Shown here: in pieces, positions 9,197 through 17,432 of the stretch
Position numbering within the stretch: the stretch's first letter is position 1
How the letters are laid out: each line of letters opens with the position of its first letter
From: Paraburkholderia fungorum
GTDB taxonomy: Bacteria; Pseudomonadota; Gammaproteobacteria; Burkholderiales; Burkholderiaceae
DNA length: 64,000 nt
Assembly (NCBI RefSeq): GCF_902833645.1
Contig: NZ_CADFGE010000011.1
Location: 186,001 to 250,000 of the forward strand
Direction: 5' to 3'
The notes under the pieces: generated by a model
Told to the model about the DNA's origin: nothing
Database searches by the model: none
What the model saw: the letters and a program-made list of their open reading frames with translations, nothing else
Translations under genes and position numbers: made by a program

Positions 9197-9402
9197 CCGG
9201 AAATTGTATCAGTAACGATGGCGCTCAAAACCGAATCGAGACGGCGCGCGAACGCATGTTGCCGCTTCATTGAAACAGGCTAACGGACCGATAGAAAAAA
9301 ATAGATGAAGTGCGCGAGAAACGCCAATGCAGCGTCTGGGTGACAGCGGCAAGAGTAAAACAAGGGCGGCGGAGGTACGGCGGAAGAAAACAGAAAGAGG
9401 AA

Positions 9403-9504
9403 GGTGACGAGCCTGACCCTCGGCACTGGTGGAAAACGGCTGTGGCTGCTTCGTTCCCGACCTGACCAGGTTGACCATCCCTCCATGCGAGGAGGCCCGT
9501 CACG
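9403..9504 (-). ncRNA. ffs: Signal recognition particle RNA (4.5S, small bacterial type)
   Basis: Read on the minus strand, this stretch contains the SRP RNA core GGTCAGGTCGGGAACGAAGC followed by AGCC, matching the Ffh-binding helix 8 region with its tetraloop-like apex and asymmetric loop. The ends pair: GTGACGGGCCT at the 5' end with AGGCTCGTCAC at the 3' end, giving the usual long hairpin of about 100 nt. A -10-like TAGAAT lies at 9509-9514, about seven bases before the likely start. Together with Ffh the RNA targets inner-membrane proteins. The exact ends are estimated from the terminal pairing. Confidence 0.93.
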
Positions 9505-9945
9505 AAACATTCTATCATCGCTCGGGCCGCCGCGCGACTGTAAATACGAACAAACCGACATCGGCGCGCTGAATAGGGAGCTTCGCACCATATAGTGCAG
9601 GACCCCGGGATACGGGTGCCGGATACTTGAGTTTGCGGCGCCCGCCACCAGATATGCAGCGTCGCGGTTGTTAAAACGGAGTGGCACTTCACCGGCAGTC
9701 ACGGGCCCCACTGCCTTTGATGAGTACTATCACCACCGGCAACGCATAGCGAATTAAGCTAAACTGCCATTTGGATGACCCGCAAACGCGAGCTTTCCGC
9801 ACATTCCAGGAATGGTCTTTCGACTTTTTCAGGCAGGTGTCGGCAAGCTCCCGCTTGCGGCAAAGCGAACGGAAGTTTCCCTAGATTTTGACGTATCGTG
9901 GCGAGCAATTCAGGCGGGCCTCGAACCGATAGAGGTATTCATACA
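9505..9945. other. Intergenic region between ffs and trxA
   Basis: The stretch holds the start-side promoter of ffs (TAGAAT at 9509-9514 read on minus) and the upstream region of trxA. I see no convincing protein gene: the two overlapping minus frames here run through the SRP RNA gene and have no family features. No tRNA cloverleaf was recognised. Confidence 0.6.
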
Positions 9946-10272
9946 ATGAGCGAATCAATCAAGCATATTAGCGACGCATCGTTCGAACAGGACGTCGTGA
10001 AATCCGATAAACCCGTGCTGCTCGATTTCTGGGCTGAATGGTGCGGTCCGTGCAAGATGATCGCGCCGATCCTCGACGAAGTCGCCAAGGATTACGCCGA
10101 TCGCCTGCAAATCGCCAAGATCAACGTCGACGAACATCAATCGACGCCGGCCAAGTTCGGCGTGCGCGGTATTCCCACGCTGCTGCTCTTCAAGAACGGC
10201 GCTGTCGCCGCGCAGAAAGTCGGCGCGCTGTCGAAGTCGCAACTCACCGCATTCCTCGACGGCAACCTGTAA
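9946..10272 (+). CDS. trxA: Thioredoxin 1
   Basis: Cytoplasmic thioredoxin of 108 residues with active site WCGPCK, the cis-Pro segment GVRGIPTLLLFKNG and the usual C-terminus KSQLTAFLDGNL. The ATG at 9946 has AGAGG upstream and gives the normal N-terminus MSESIKHISDASFEQ; the 16 extra in-frame codons upstream are not conserved family sequence. It reduces protein disulfides and serves ribonucleotide reductase and peroxiredoxins such as the Bcp encoded at 40986. It is followed by the rho leader, as is common in this group. Confidence 0.98.
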   Translation: MSESIKHISDASFEQDVVKSDKPVLLDFWAEWCGPCKMIAPILDEVAKDYADRLQIAKINVDEHQSTPAKFGVRGIPTLLLFKNGAVAAQKVGALSKSQLTAFLDGNL

Positions 10273-10287
10273 AGAAGCAATGCGTCG

Positions 10288-10355
10288 GCGCGCCGGAGGT
10301 CCTTCGGACTTTCAGGCGCGCGATCCCAGGCGTGTTGTCCCGCGACAACACGCCT
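10288..10355 (+). promoter_or_regulatory. Two stacked hairpins in the trxA-rho interval
   Basis: The first hairpin (10288-10321) has an outer GCGCGCC/GGCGCGC stem and an inner AGGTCC-TTC-GGACTT stem. The second (10328-10355) is a perfect 12-bp stem, AGGCGTGTTGTC with its complement around a CCGC loop. Neither has a T-run. They could shape trxA mRNA 3' ends or take part in the autoregulation known for rho genes through Rho-dependent attenuation. Confidence 0.6.
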
Positions 10356-10379
10356 GATAAGAAAGATGCCACGCCATCG

Positions 10380-10408
10380 CACTGGCGAAATTCGGCGTGT
10401 GCTATGCT
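10380..10408 (+). promoter_or_regulatory. Candidate rho promoter with extended -10
   Basis: TGCTATGCT (TATGCT at 10403-10408 with TG one base upstream) resembles an extended -10 element. The -35 position has only the weak CACTGG. It would give a leader of about 95 nt before rho at 10511. Confidence 0.4.
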
Positions 10409-10510
10409 AGAATCCGCAAAACGTCGAAAAGACGTGTAAGTCCTTGAGCGGTTCCGCTCACTCTCCTCCCAGATTTCATTTCGTCGCACCTTCTCCTGCG
10501 GGTTCTCCGT

Positions 10511-11779
10511 ATGCATTTATCCGAGCTTAAGACTCTGCACGTGTCCGAATTGATCGAGATGGCCAATGGCCTCGAGATCGAAAGTGCAAACCGCCTGCGC
10601 AAGCAGGAATTGATGTTTGCCATTCTAAAAAAACGAGCCAAAACGGGCGACACGATCTTCGGCGACGGCACGCTCGAAGTGCTGCCGGACGGCTTCGGCT
10701 TCCTGCGTTCGCCGGAAACCTCGTATCTCGCCAGCACGGATGATATTTACATCAGCCCGTCGCAAATCCGCCGCTTCAACCTGCACACGGGCGACACGAT
10801 CGAAGGCGAAGTGCGCACGCCGAAAGACGGCGAACGGTATTTTGCGCTGGTGAAGGTGGACAAGGTCAACGGCCAGCCGCCGGAAGCCTCGAAGCACAAG
10901 ATCATGTTCGAAAACCTGACGCCGCTGCACCCGAACAAGGTGCTGCTGCTCGAACGTGAAATGCGTGGCGAGGAAAACGTCACGGGCCGCATCATCGACA
11001 TGATCGCGCCGATCGGCAAGGGCCAGCGCGGCCTGCTGGTCGCATCGCCGAAGTCCGGTAAGACGGTGATGCTGCAGCACATCGCACACGCCATCAAGCA
11101 AAACCACCCGGATGTCGTACTGTTCGTGCTGTTGATCGACGAACGCCCGGAAGAAGTGACCGAAATGCAGCGTTCGGTGGCCGGCGAAGTGATCGCCTCC
11201 ACGTTCGACGAACCGGCCGCGCGTCACGTGCAGGTCGCCGAAATGGTGATCGAGAAAGCCAAGCGCCTCGTCGAAATGAAGAACGACGTGGTGATTCTGC
11301 TCGACTCGATCACGCGTCTCGCGCGTGCATACAACACCGTCGTGCCGGCCTCGGGCAAGGTGCTGACGGGTGGTGTCGACGCGAACGCGCTGCAACGCCC
11401 GAAGCGTTTCTTCGGCGCGGCGCGCAATATCGAGGAAGGCGGTTCGCTGACCATCATCGGCACAGCGCTGATCGAAACCGGCAGCCGCATGGACGACGTG
11501 ATCTACGAAGAGTTCAAGGGCACCGGCAACATGGAAGTGCACCTGGAACGCCGCCTTGCTGAAAAGCGCGTCTATCCGTCGATCAACCTGAACAAGTCCG
11601 GCACGCGCCGTGAAGAACTGCTGATCAAGCCCGAAGTGCTGCAAAAGATCTGGGTGCTGCGCAAGTTCATTCACGACATGGACGAAGTCGAGTCGATGGA
11701 ATTCCTGCTCGACAAGATTCGCCAAACGAAGAGCAACTCCGAATTCTTCGACATGATGCGTCGCGGCGGCGGCAGCTAA
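10511..11779 (+). CDS. rho: Transcription termination factor Rho
   Basis: Hexameric RNA helicase of 422 residues that ends untranslated or unneeded transcripts. The N-terminal Rho_N helix bundle (MHLSELKTLHVSELIEMANG) is followed by the cold-shock-like primary RNA site with DGFGFLRSP. The ATPase core has Walker A ASPKSGKT (about residues 178-185), the Walker B segment VVILLDSITRLARAYN, and the Q/R-loop regions including GGVDANALQRPKRFFGAARN. Length and both ends are standard. A strong terminator lies 38 bases after the stop. Confidence 0.99.
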   Translation: MHLSELKTLHVSELIEMANGLEIESANRLRKQELMFAILKKRAKTGDTIFGDGTLEVLPDGFGFLRSPETSYLASTDDIYISPSQIRRFNLHTGDTIEGEVRTPKDGERYFALVKVDKVNGQPPEASKHKIMFENLTPLHPNKVLLLEREMRGEENVTGRIIDMIAPIGKGQRGLLVASPKSGKTVMLQHIAHAIKQNHPDVVLFVLLIDERPEEVTEMQRSVAGEVIASTFDEPAARHVQVAEMVIEKAKRLVEMKNDVVILLDSITRLARAYNTVVPASGKVLTGGVDANALQRPKRFFGAARNIEEGGSLTIIGTALIETGSRMDDVIYEEFKGTGNMEVHLERRLAEKRVYPSINLNKSGTRREELLIKPEVLQKIWVLRKFIHDMDEVESMEFLLDKIRQTKSNSEFFDMMRRGGGS

Positions 11780-11817
11780 GGCCTCACGCCGAAACAGCCG
11801 CACCCGCTGCACTGCAT

Positions 11818-11852
11818 AAAAAAGCCGCTCGCCACAACGAGCGGCTTTTTTT
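11818..11852. terminator. Intrinsic terminator after rho
   Basis: An A-run, the stem GCCGCTCG (11824-11831) with CGAGCGGC (11838-11845) around CCACAA, and a seven-T run. The symmetry allows action on both strands; its main job is to end rho transcription. Confidence 0.9.
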
Positions 11853-11896
11853 CGCCCACAGGATTTCGTCCCAACGATGCGCGGCAAAGCATGGCA

Positions 11897-11929
11897 ACAT
11901 GTACGTGAACGTACACGTTGCAGTACAAT
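11897..11929 (+). promoter_or_regulatory. Candidate MerR-family operator/promoter
   Basis: An inverted repeat with 10-base arms (ACATGTACGT and ACGTACACGT, one mismatch, 2-base spacer, 11897-11918) is followed by TACAAT at 11924-11929, a good -10. It sits 30 bases before the MerR start at 11959, where autoregulation would act. No good -35 is visible. Confidence 0.5.
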
Positions 11930-11958
11930 GCACGCTTCCGTCATGCCCGCGCTGCCTT

Positions 11959-12480
11959 ATGTCGAAGGATTCACCCGCCCTGCTCACCGTGCGCGACGCC
12001 GCCGAACGCCTCGGCGTAACGCCGCGCACGCTGAAGTATTACGAGGAACGCGGTCTCGTCGCGCCTACCCGCAGCGAAGGTCGCTACCGCCTTTATGACG
12101 AGGAAGACCTGAAGCGCTTCGGACGCATTCTGCGGCTGCGCTCGCTCGGTTTTTCCCTGCACAGCATCACCGAAATGCTCAAGCGCCCGCTCGAGCCGGT
12201 CGAAGGCGGTCATCGCTATTCCACCGAATCGCTGCAGCAGATTCGCGACGCGATTTCAGACCAGGTCCAGGCACTCGATGCCCGCATCGAAACGATGCGG
12301 CGCGAACTCAAGGAAGCACAGAAGCTGCGCGCCGAACTGAGTCCGGACCTCGACTATCTCGAACGGCGCCTCGCCGGCGAGAACGCGGACGCGCTGCTGG
12401 AACAGCGCCGCAAGGCACTCGCGAAAGCTGACAACACAGCGCGCGCCAGACGCCCGAAAAAGTCGGGCGAGCCCACATGA
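11959..12480 (+). CDS. MerR family transcriptional regulator
   Basis: Regulator of 173 residues from the ATG at 11959. The N-terminal winged helix reads LTVRDAAERLGVTPRTLKYY, then EERGLVAPTRSEGRYRLYDE, and LRSLGFSLHSITEML, all MerR marks. A coiled-coil dimer helix follows (IRDAISDQVQALDARIETM), and the tail is basic (RARRPKKSG). The C-terminal part has no cysteine cluster, so it is not a metal sensor of the classic type. Its stop overlaps the start of the MFS gene (ATGA), so it very likely controls that exporter. The inducer is unknown. Confidence 0.92.
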   Translation: MSKDSPALLTVRDAAERLGVTPRTLKYYEERGLVAPTRSEGRYRLYDEEDLKRFGRILRLRSLGFSLHSITEMLKRPLEPVEGGHRYSTESLQQIRDAISDQVQALDARIETMRRELKEAQKLRAELSPDLDYLERRLAGENADALLEQRRKALAKADNTARARRPKKSGEPT

Positions 12481-14033
12481 GCGCGACCTCGCCCCGCGTA
12501 CCGCTGTTTAGCGCGGCAAAACTGCGCGGCGATTTTTTCCCATGGGTGCTGGCCGTCGTTACCGGCCTCGACTACTTCGACAACGCGATTTTTTCGTTTT
12601 TCACCAGCTACATCGCTGGCGGCATCAACGCGTCGCCGGACGAACTAGTGTGGGCGTCGAGCGCCTATGCGGTGGCAGCCGTGCTCGGCATCCTGCAGCA
12701 GCAATGGTGGGTCGAGCGCTTCGGTTACCGGCGCTACGTGGCCGGCTGCATGCTGCTCTATTCGGCTGGCGCGATCGCCGCCACGTTGTGCGAGTCGTCC
12801 ATCGAGCTCGCGTTCGCGCGCGGATTTCAGGGCTACTTCATCGGCCCGATGATGGGCACTTGCCGCATTCTGATCCAGATGAGCTTTACGCCGCAGCAGC
12901 GGCCCGCGGCAACCCGCGCCTTTCTGGTGCTGATCGTCCTGAGCAGTGCGCTCGCGCCGCTGATCGGCGGCCAACTGGTCGCGCATTTCGATTGGCGCGC
13001 GCTGTTCGCCTGCACCGCGCCGGCAGGTGTGCTGTTTGCCATCCTCGCCCTGCTCGCGCTGCCCGACACCGGCAACCGCTTGCCGGAGGAGCGCGGCACG
13101 GCGCACTTCTGGCCTTATCTGATCTTCGCGTTCGCGCAAGGCGCGCTGCAAATCGTCATGCAACAGGTGCGGTACCAGTTGTTCAGCGCCTCGCCCGGGC
13201 TGATTCTGCTGACAGTCGCGGGCATCGGCGCGCTGGGCTGGTTCGCGTACCAGCAATGGCACCATCCGGCGCCGCTAGTGCGTCTGCATGCGCTGCGCGA
13301 AAAGGTGTTTCAGGTCGGGATCGTGCTGTACATGTTCTACTACTACATCTCGACCGTGTTCAGCTATCTGACGTCGCGCTTTCTCGAGGGCGGGCTTGGC
13401 TATCCGGTCGAGAACGCCGGGCGGCTAGTCGGTGTGACGTCGCTGATCTCGGCGAGCGCGCTGTTCGTCTACCTGCGTTACGCGAAGCTCCTGCCGCGCA
13501 AGAAGTGGATCATCGTGCCGGGCTTCGCGGTGGCCGCATTTGCCGCGGCGTGGATGACGCGCATGTCGCCCGGTGTGGACCAGTCCGCGTTAATCGTGCC
13601 CATGCTGTTGCGCGGCCTGCTCTTGCTGTTCATTGTGCTGCCGGTCGCCAATCTGACGTTTAGAATCTTCGCTATCGAAGAGTTCACGCACGGCTACCGG
13701 CTGAAAAACATCGTGCGGCAACTGACGATCTCGTTCGCGACCGCCTCGGTGATCATCGTCGAACAGCATCGGCAGGCACTGCATCAGGCCCGTCTCGCGG
13801 AGTTCGTGAATCCGTACAATCCAGTGTTTCAGGATTCGCTCGCGGCGCTGACCCGCGGCTTCAGCGCCGCCGGGCGCTCGCCATCCGAAGCTCATTCGCT
13901 TGCACTGGTGGAAATCAGCCGGACGGTCGCGCAGCAAGCCAGCTTCCTGACGTCACTGGACGGCTTCTACTTTCTGATTGGCATTGCGATATGCGGCGGC
14001 ATTTTCGCCGCGTGGCAAAAACAGATCGACTAA
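12477..14033 (+). CDS. MFS transporter, DHA2-like (14-helix drug:H+ antiporter type)
   Basis: Inner-membrane transporter of 518 residues with about 14 hydrophobic segments. The N-terminus (PWVLAVVTGLDYFDNAIFSF) leads into helix 1, then WVERFGYRRYVAGCMLLYS around the loop 2-3 region, and the helix-5 area VLIVLSSALAPLIGGQLVAH resembles the antiporter motif C. Length matches DHA2 efflux pumps such as EmrB rather than 12-helix members. Its ATG overlaps the MerR stop by four bases, which suggests translational coupling and regulated efflux. Substrates are unknown. Confidence 0.88.
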   Translation: MSATSPRVPLFSAAKLRGDFFPWVLAVVTGLDYFDNAIFSFFTSYIAGGINASPDELVWASSAYAVAAVLGILQQQWWVERFGYRRYVAGCMLLYSAGAIAATLCESSIELAFARGFQGYFIGPMMGTCRILIQMSFTPQQRPAATRAFLVLIVLSSALAPLIGGQLVAHFDWRALFACTAPAGVLFAILALLALPDTGNRLPEERGTAHFWPYLIFAFAQGALQIVMQQVRYQLFSASPGLILLTVAGIGALGWFAYQQWHHPAPLVRLHALREKVFQVGIVLYMFYYYISTVFSYLTSRFLEGGLGYPVENAGRLVGVTSLISASALFVYLRYAKLLPRKKWIIVPGFAVAAFAAAWMTRMSPGVDQSALIVPMLLRGLLLLFIVLPVANLTFRIFAIEEFTHGYRLKNIVRQLTISFATASVIIVEQHRQALHQARLAEFVNPYNPVFQDSLAALTRGFSAAGRSPSEAHSLALVEISRTVAQQASFLTSLDGFYFLIGIAICGGIFAAWQKQID

Positions 14034-14048
14034 GGGTTTCATCAGGCC

Positions 14049-14882
14049 ATGCTCTCGAAACTCACGCAATGGTTCGACACGCGCCGCCGCGACCGCGCAC
14101 TGCGCGACTACGCGATCGAGGACGCCCTCTGGCAGGCCACGCTCGACGGCCTGCCGTTCCTCGCCCATCTCGAAGCGCCGGATCGCTTGCGCCTGCGCGA
14201 ACTGACCAGCCTGTTCATCGCGCAAAAGGAATTTTCAACCGCTCACGATCTCGAACTGACCGACGCCATGACTGTAGCGATCGCCGCGCAAGCGTGTTTG
14301 CCGGTGCTGAATCTGAGCCTAGATCTGTATCGCGGCTGGGTCGGGGTGATCGTTTATCCGGGCGAGTTCGTGATCCGCAAGACGGTCGAGGACGAAGACG
14401 GCGTAGTGCATGAGGTCGAGCAGGACGCGAGTGGCGAAGCGTGGGAAGGCGGCCCGGTGGTGTTGTCGTGGGAAGACGCGCAGATGACCGATGGCACCGA
14501 CGCTTACAACGTCGTGATTCACGAATTCGCGCACAAGATCGACATGCTGAACGGCGAGGCAGACGGCCATCCGCCGCTCACGCGCCGCTGGCATGCGCCG
14601 CTCGATTCACGGGCCTGGGCCGACATTTTCGACCACGCCTACGACCATTTCTGCGCGAAAGTGGACGCGGTGCCGGACAGGCGCTGGGCCCGTTTCGAGC
14701 GTGATTCGCTAATCGATCCGTACGCGGCGGACCATCCATCGGAATTTTTTGCCGTTTGCAGCGAGGCTCTGTTCGTCCAACCGCAAGCCTTCGAGGCCGA
14801 ATATCCCGAGCTATACCGCTTGCTGGCGCGGTATTACCGCCAGGACCCCGCGCGGGTCGGATTGGCGTTCGCTCCGGCCTGA
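14049..14882 (+). CDS. mtfA: Zinc-dependent peptidase of the MtfA (Mlc titration factor) family
   Basis: Cytosolic metallopeptidase-like protein of 277 residues. The zinc motif HEFAH (residues 158-162) lies in VVIHEFAHKIDMLNGEADG, the family hallmark, and a later conserved acidic segment is HPSEFFAVCSEALF. In E. coli MtfA binds the glucose repressor Mlc and so derepresses ptsG; whether an Mlc target exists here cannot be seen. It begins 15 bases after the MFS stop and may be co-transcribed with the MerR-MFS pair, although a functional link is not obvious. Confidence 0.93.
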   Translation: MLSKLTQWFDTRRRDRALRDYAIEDALWQATLDGLPFLAHLEAPDRLRLRELTSLFIAQKEFSTAHDLELTDAMTVAIAAQACLPVLNLSLDLYRGWVGVIVYPGEFVIRKTVEDEDGVVHEVEQDASGEAWEGGPVVLSWEDAQMTDGTDAYNVVIHEFAHKIDMLNGEADGHPPLTRRWHAPLDSRAWADIFDHAYDHFCAKVDAVPDRRWARFERDSLIDPYAADHPSEFFAVCSEALFVQPQAFEAEYPELYRLLARYYRQDPARVGLAFAPA

Positions 14883-15113
14883 CGCCCGCCGCGCAAGGGA
14901 TGCCGCCAGACACGCGCACGGGAAAGAGCGAGCCGGAAAGCGGACAAATCGACCCGAAACACCGCGAAAAAGGTCGCGGAAAGATCGTCAAGCGACTGAT
15001 TTTCTGGCATAATCGCCGTTTTTCGACCATAGGCAAGTGGCTCGCGCCTAGATGCTGTCCGCGTACATTGCGGCTGCTCGCGGGTTGGCTACCGCCAGAT
15101 TAAAGGAAAGACC

Positions 15114-15380
15114 ATGAAAGAAGGCATTCACCCGGATTACCGCGAAGTCCTGTTCGTCGACATGTCGATCGACTTCAAGTTTGTGACGCGCTCGACCATC
15201 CAGACGCGTGAAACTGCCGAATTCAACGGCAAGACGTACCCGCTCGCCAAGATCGAAGTGTCGTCGGAATCGCATCCGTTCTACACCGGCCAACAAAAGA
15301 TCATGGACACGGCTGGCCGCGTCGAGAAGTTCAACAAGAAGTTCGGCACGCGCGCTACCGGCAAGGCAGCAGCGAAGTAA
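15114..15380 (+). CDS. rpmE2: 50S ribosomal protein L31 type B
   Basis: L31 of 88 residues (MKEGIHPDYREVLFVDMS and so on, ending KFNKKFGTRATGKAAAK). It lacks the CxxC zinc motifs of type A L31, so it is the zinc-independent paralogue form. AAAGGAAAG serves as ribosome site. An extended -10-like TGGCATAAT at 15005-15013 lies about 100 bases upstream. A strong terminator follows, so it is probably monocistronic. Confidence 0.98.
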   Translation: MKEGIHPDYREVLFVDMSIDFKFVTRSTIQTRETAEFNGKTYPLAKIEVSSESHPFYTGQQKIMDTAGRVEKFNKKFGTRATGKAAAK

Positions 15381-15425
15381 TACGCGATTCGTCGCCGGCC
15401 TTGGCCCGCAACGAAGCAGCAGCAC

Positions 15426-15453
15426 AAAAGGGCAGCGCAAGCTGCCCTTTTTT
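15426..15453 (+). terminator. Intrinsic terminator after rpmE2
   Basis: AAAAGGGCAGC and GCTGCCCTTTT pair around a GCAA tetraloop, with a six-T run, 45 bases after the rpmE2 stop. Confidence 0.92.
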
Positions 15454-15672
15454 GTCACCCTATTCCGGACGCATGGAGATAAGTCGTCTCCCGGCGAAGC
15501 GCCGCCCATCGCGGCACGGCGTCACACATACCCCGTTCACGTTGCGAGCCGTTACCGGCCGTGACGCGCATCGCACGGCACGACTACAATGCCGGATGCT
15601 CCAAACCGGCCATTCCCGCCGGACACCGCGTCCGGTCCCGGCTGCACCGCTTATCCAATATCCACACACCGC

Positions 15673-17430
15673 ATGAGACCTGTCGTTCGCCTCACTGCCT
15701 CCGCGACCAGTGCGTTGCCGCGCTGGCTGCTGCTGACCATCTGTATCGTCTACGCCTTTTTCGGTCTGTTCGGCCGGGATCCGTGGAAGAACGAGGACGC
15801 AGCCGGCTTCGGCGTCATGTGGACGATGGCCAACGGCAGCGCGCACGACTGGCTGCTGCCGAATCTGGTCGGCAAGTACATGACCGAAGACGGCCCGCTC
15901 GGTTACTGGCTCGGCGCCAGCGCGATCCGCGCGCTCGCGCCTTGGGTCGATGCGAGCAATGCGTCGCGCGTGTTTACCGGCCTGCTGTTTTGCGCGGCTT
16001 GCGCATTCGTCTGGTATGCGGCCTACCTGCTCGGCCGGCGCGCCGAAGTGCAGCCGTTCAAATACGCGTTTGGCGGCGAGCCGGAACCGCGCGACTACGG
16101 CCGCACCCTTGCCGATGGCGCGCTGCTGATCCTGCTCGCCTGCTTCGGCCTGGCCGAACGCGGCCACGAGACCACGCCGCAGTTGGCGCAGTTCTTCGGC
16201 ATCGCCATGCTCGTCTATGGGCTCGTGCGGATGATCGACAAGCCGATCCAGGGCGCGCTGATCTGGGGCCTCGCGATCGGCCTCGTGGCGCTCGCCAGCA
16301 GCCCGGTGTTGGTCGGCGCACTGTTGCTCGGCACCCTGGCGATGGCCTTGATCGTGCGCGAAGCGCGTTCGCGCTGGCTGCTGCTGGCCGGTTTGCCGGT
16401 CGCGCTCGTGCTCTCGGTTGCGTGGCCGATCGCCGCCATCGCCGCGTTTCCCGACGACGCTGTCTGGTACCTGAACCAGTGGGTGCATGTCAGCCTGTCG
16501 TCATTCGCCGGGCCGCCGGGCTCGGTAGCCGGCTACGCCCTCAAGAACCTGCCGCTCTTCACCTGGCCAGCCTGGCCGCTGGCGCTCTGGGCGTGGTTCA
16601 GCTGGTCGGGCCTGCGGCGCGCGCCGCACGTCGCGATTCCGCTGTCGGTGATCGGGCCGTTGCTCGTGCTGGTCGTGCTGCAGAGCCACCAGTCGAACCG
16701 GCTTTATATGCTGTTGCTGCCGCCGCTCGCGGTGCTTGCCACGTTCGCGCTGCCTACCCTCAAACGCGGTGCGATCAATGCGATCGACTGGTTCGCGCTG
16801 CTGAGTTTCACGATCCTCGGCAGCTTCGTCTGGCTGGTGTACATCGCCGGGCTAACCGGCTTCCCGCATCCGCTCGCGCGCAACCTCGCGCGTCTCGCGC
16901 CGGGTTTTGCGCCGCAGTTCAAGGTCTTATCGTTCGTGTGCGCGGTGGCCGTGACGATTTGCTGGTTCGTTCTGGTGCAATGGCGGTTGGCCCGCCATCC
17001 GAAAGTCCTGTGGCGCAGCGTGGTGCTCTCGAGCGCCGGCACAACGCTGATGTGGGTGCTCCTGATGACGCTGTGGCTGCCGGTGGTCAACTACAGCCGG
17101 ACGTATAAAGACGTCGCCGAACAGATCGCAAGCCATCTGCCGGAAGACTACACCTGCATCTCGCCGGTGCGCCTCGGTAATGCGCAGATCGCGACCTTCG
17201 CCTATTTCGGCGATATGCATTTCTCGTTCAACCAGGACTGCGACGTGATCCTGCGTCAGGACACCCAGGATTTCGGCGACCCGAGCGCGATGTCGGACTT
17301 CATCTGGAAGCTGGTCTGGGAAGGCCGCCGGGTGGCCGACCGCGACGAACGCTTCCGCCTGTATGTGCGGATCGACCGTCCGAAGTCGCCGGTCGTCAAA
17401 CGCCGCAGCTGGCACAAGAAGCCGGACTGA
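15673..17430 (+). CDS. PMT/ArnT-like membrane glycosyltransferase (GT39/GT83 fold)
   Basis: Polytopic inner-membrane protein of 585 residues if it starts at the ATG 15673 (MRPVVRLTASATSALPRWLL); an ATG at 15589 would add 28 residues. The first helix is followed by FGRDPWKNEDAAGFGVMWTM, whose acidic pair in the first periplasmic loop matches the catalytic DE site of lipid-phosphosugar transferases. About 12 hydrophobic segments and a soluble C-terminal tail rich in basic residues follow. It is distinct from the true ArnT at 33510 and not near sugar genes. It probably moves a polyprenyl-linked sugar onto an envelope acceptor. A MATE gene starts two bases after its stop. Confidence 0.8.
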   Translation: MRPVVRLTASATSALPRWLLLTICIVYAFFGLFGRDPWKNEDAAGFGVMWTMANGSAHDWLLPNLVGKYMTEDGPLGYWLGASAIRALAPWVDASNASRVFTGLLFCAACAFVWYAAYLLGRRAEVQPFKYAFGGEPEPRDYGRTLADGALLILLACFGLAERGHETTPQLAQFFGIAMLVYGLVRMIDKPIQGALIWGLAIGLVALASSPVLVGALLLGTLAMALIVREARSRWLLLAGLPVALVLSVAWPIAAIAAFPDDAVWYLNQWVHVSLSSFAGPPGSVAGYALKNLPLFTWPAWPLALWAWFSWSGLRRAPHVAIPLSVIGPLLVLVVLQSHQSNRLYMLLLPPLAVLATFALPTLKRGAINAIDWFALLSFTILGSFVWLVYIAGLTGFPHPLARNLARLAPGFAPQFKVLSFVCAVAVTICWFVLVQWRLARHPKVLWRSVVLSSAGTTLMWVLLMTLWLPVVNYSRTYKDVAEQIASHLPEDYTCISPVRLGNAQIATFAYFGDMHFSFNQDCDVILRQDTQDFGDPSAMSDFIWKLVWEGRRVADRDERFRLYVRIDRPKSPVVKRRSWHKKPD

Positions 17431-17432
17431 TC

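Noticed and set aside
9267..9711. Two minus-strand frames of about 140 residues
   Set aside because: They run through the SRP RNA gene and have no protein features.
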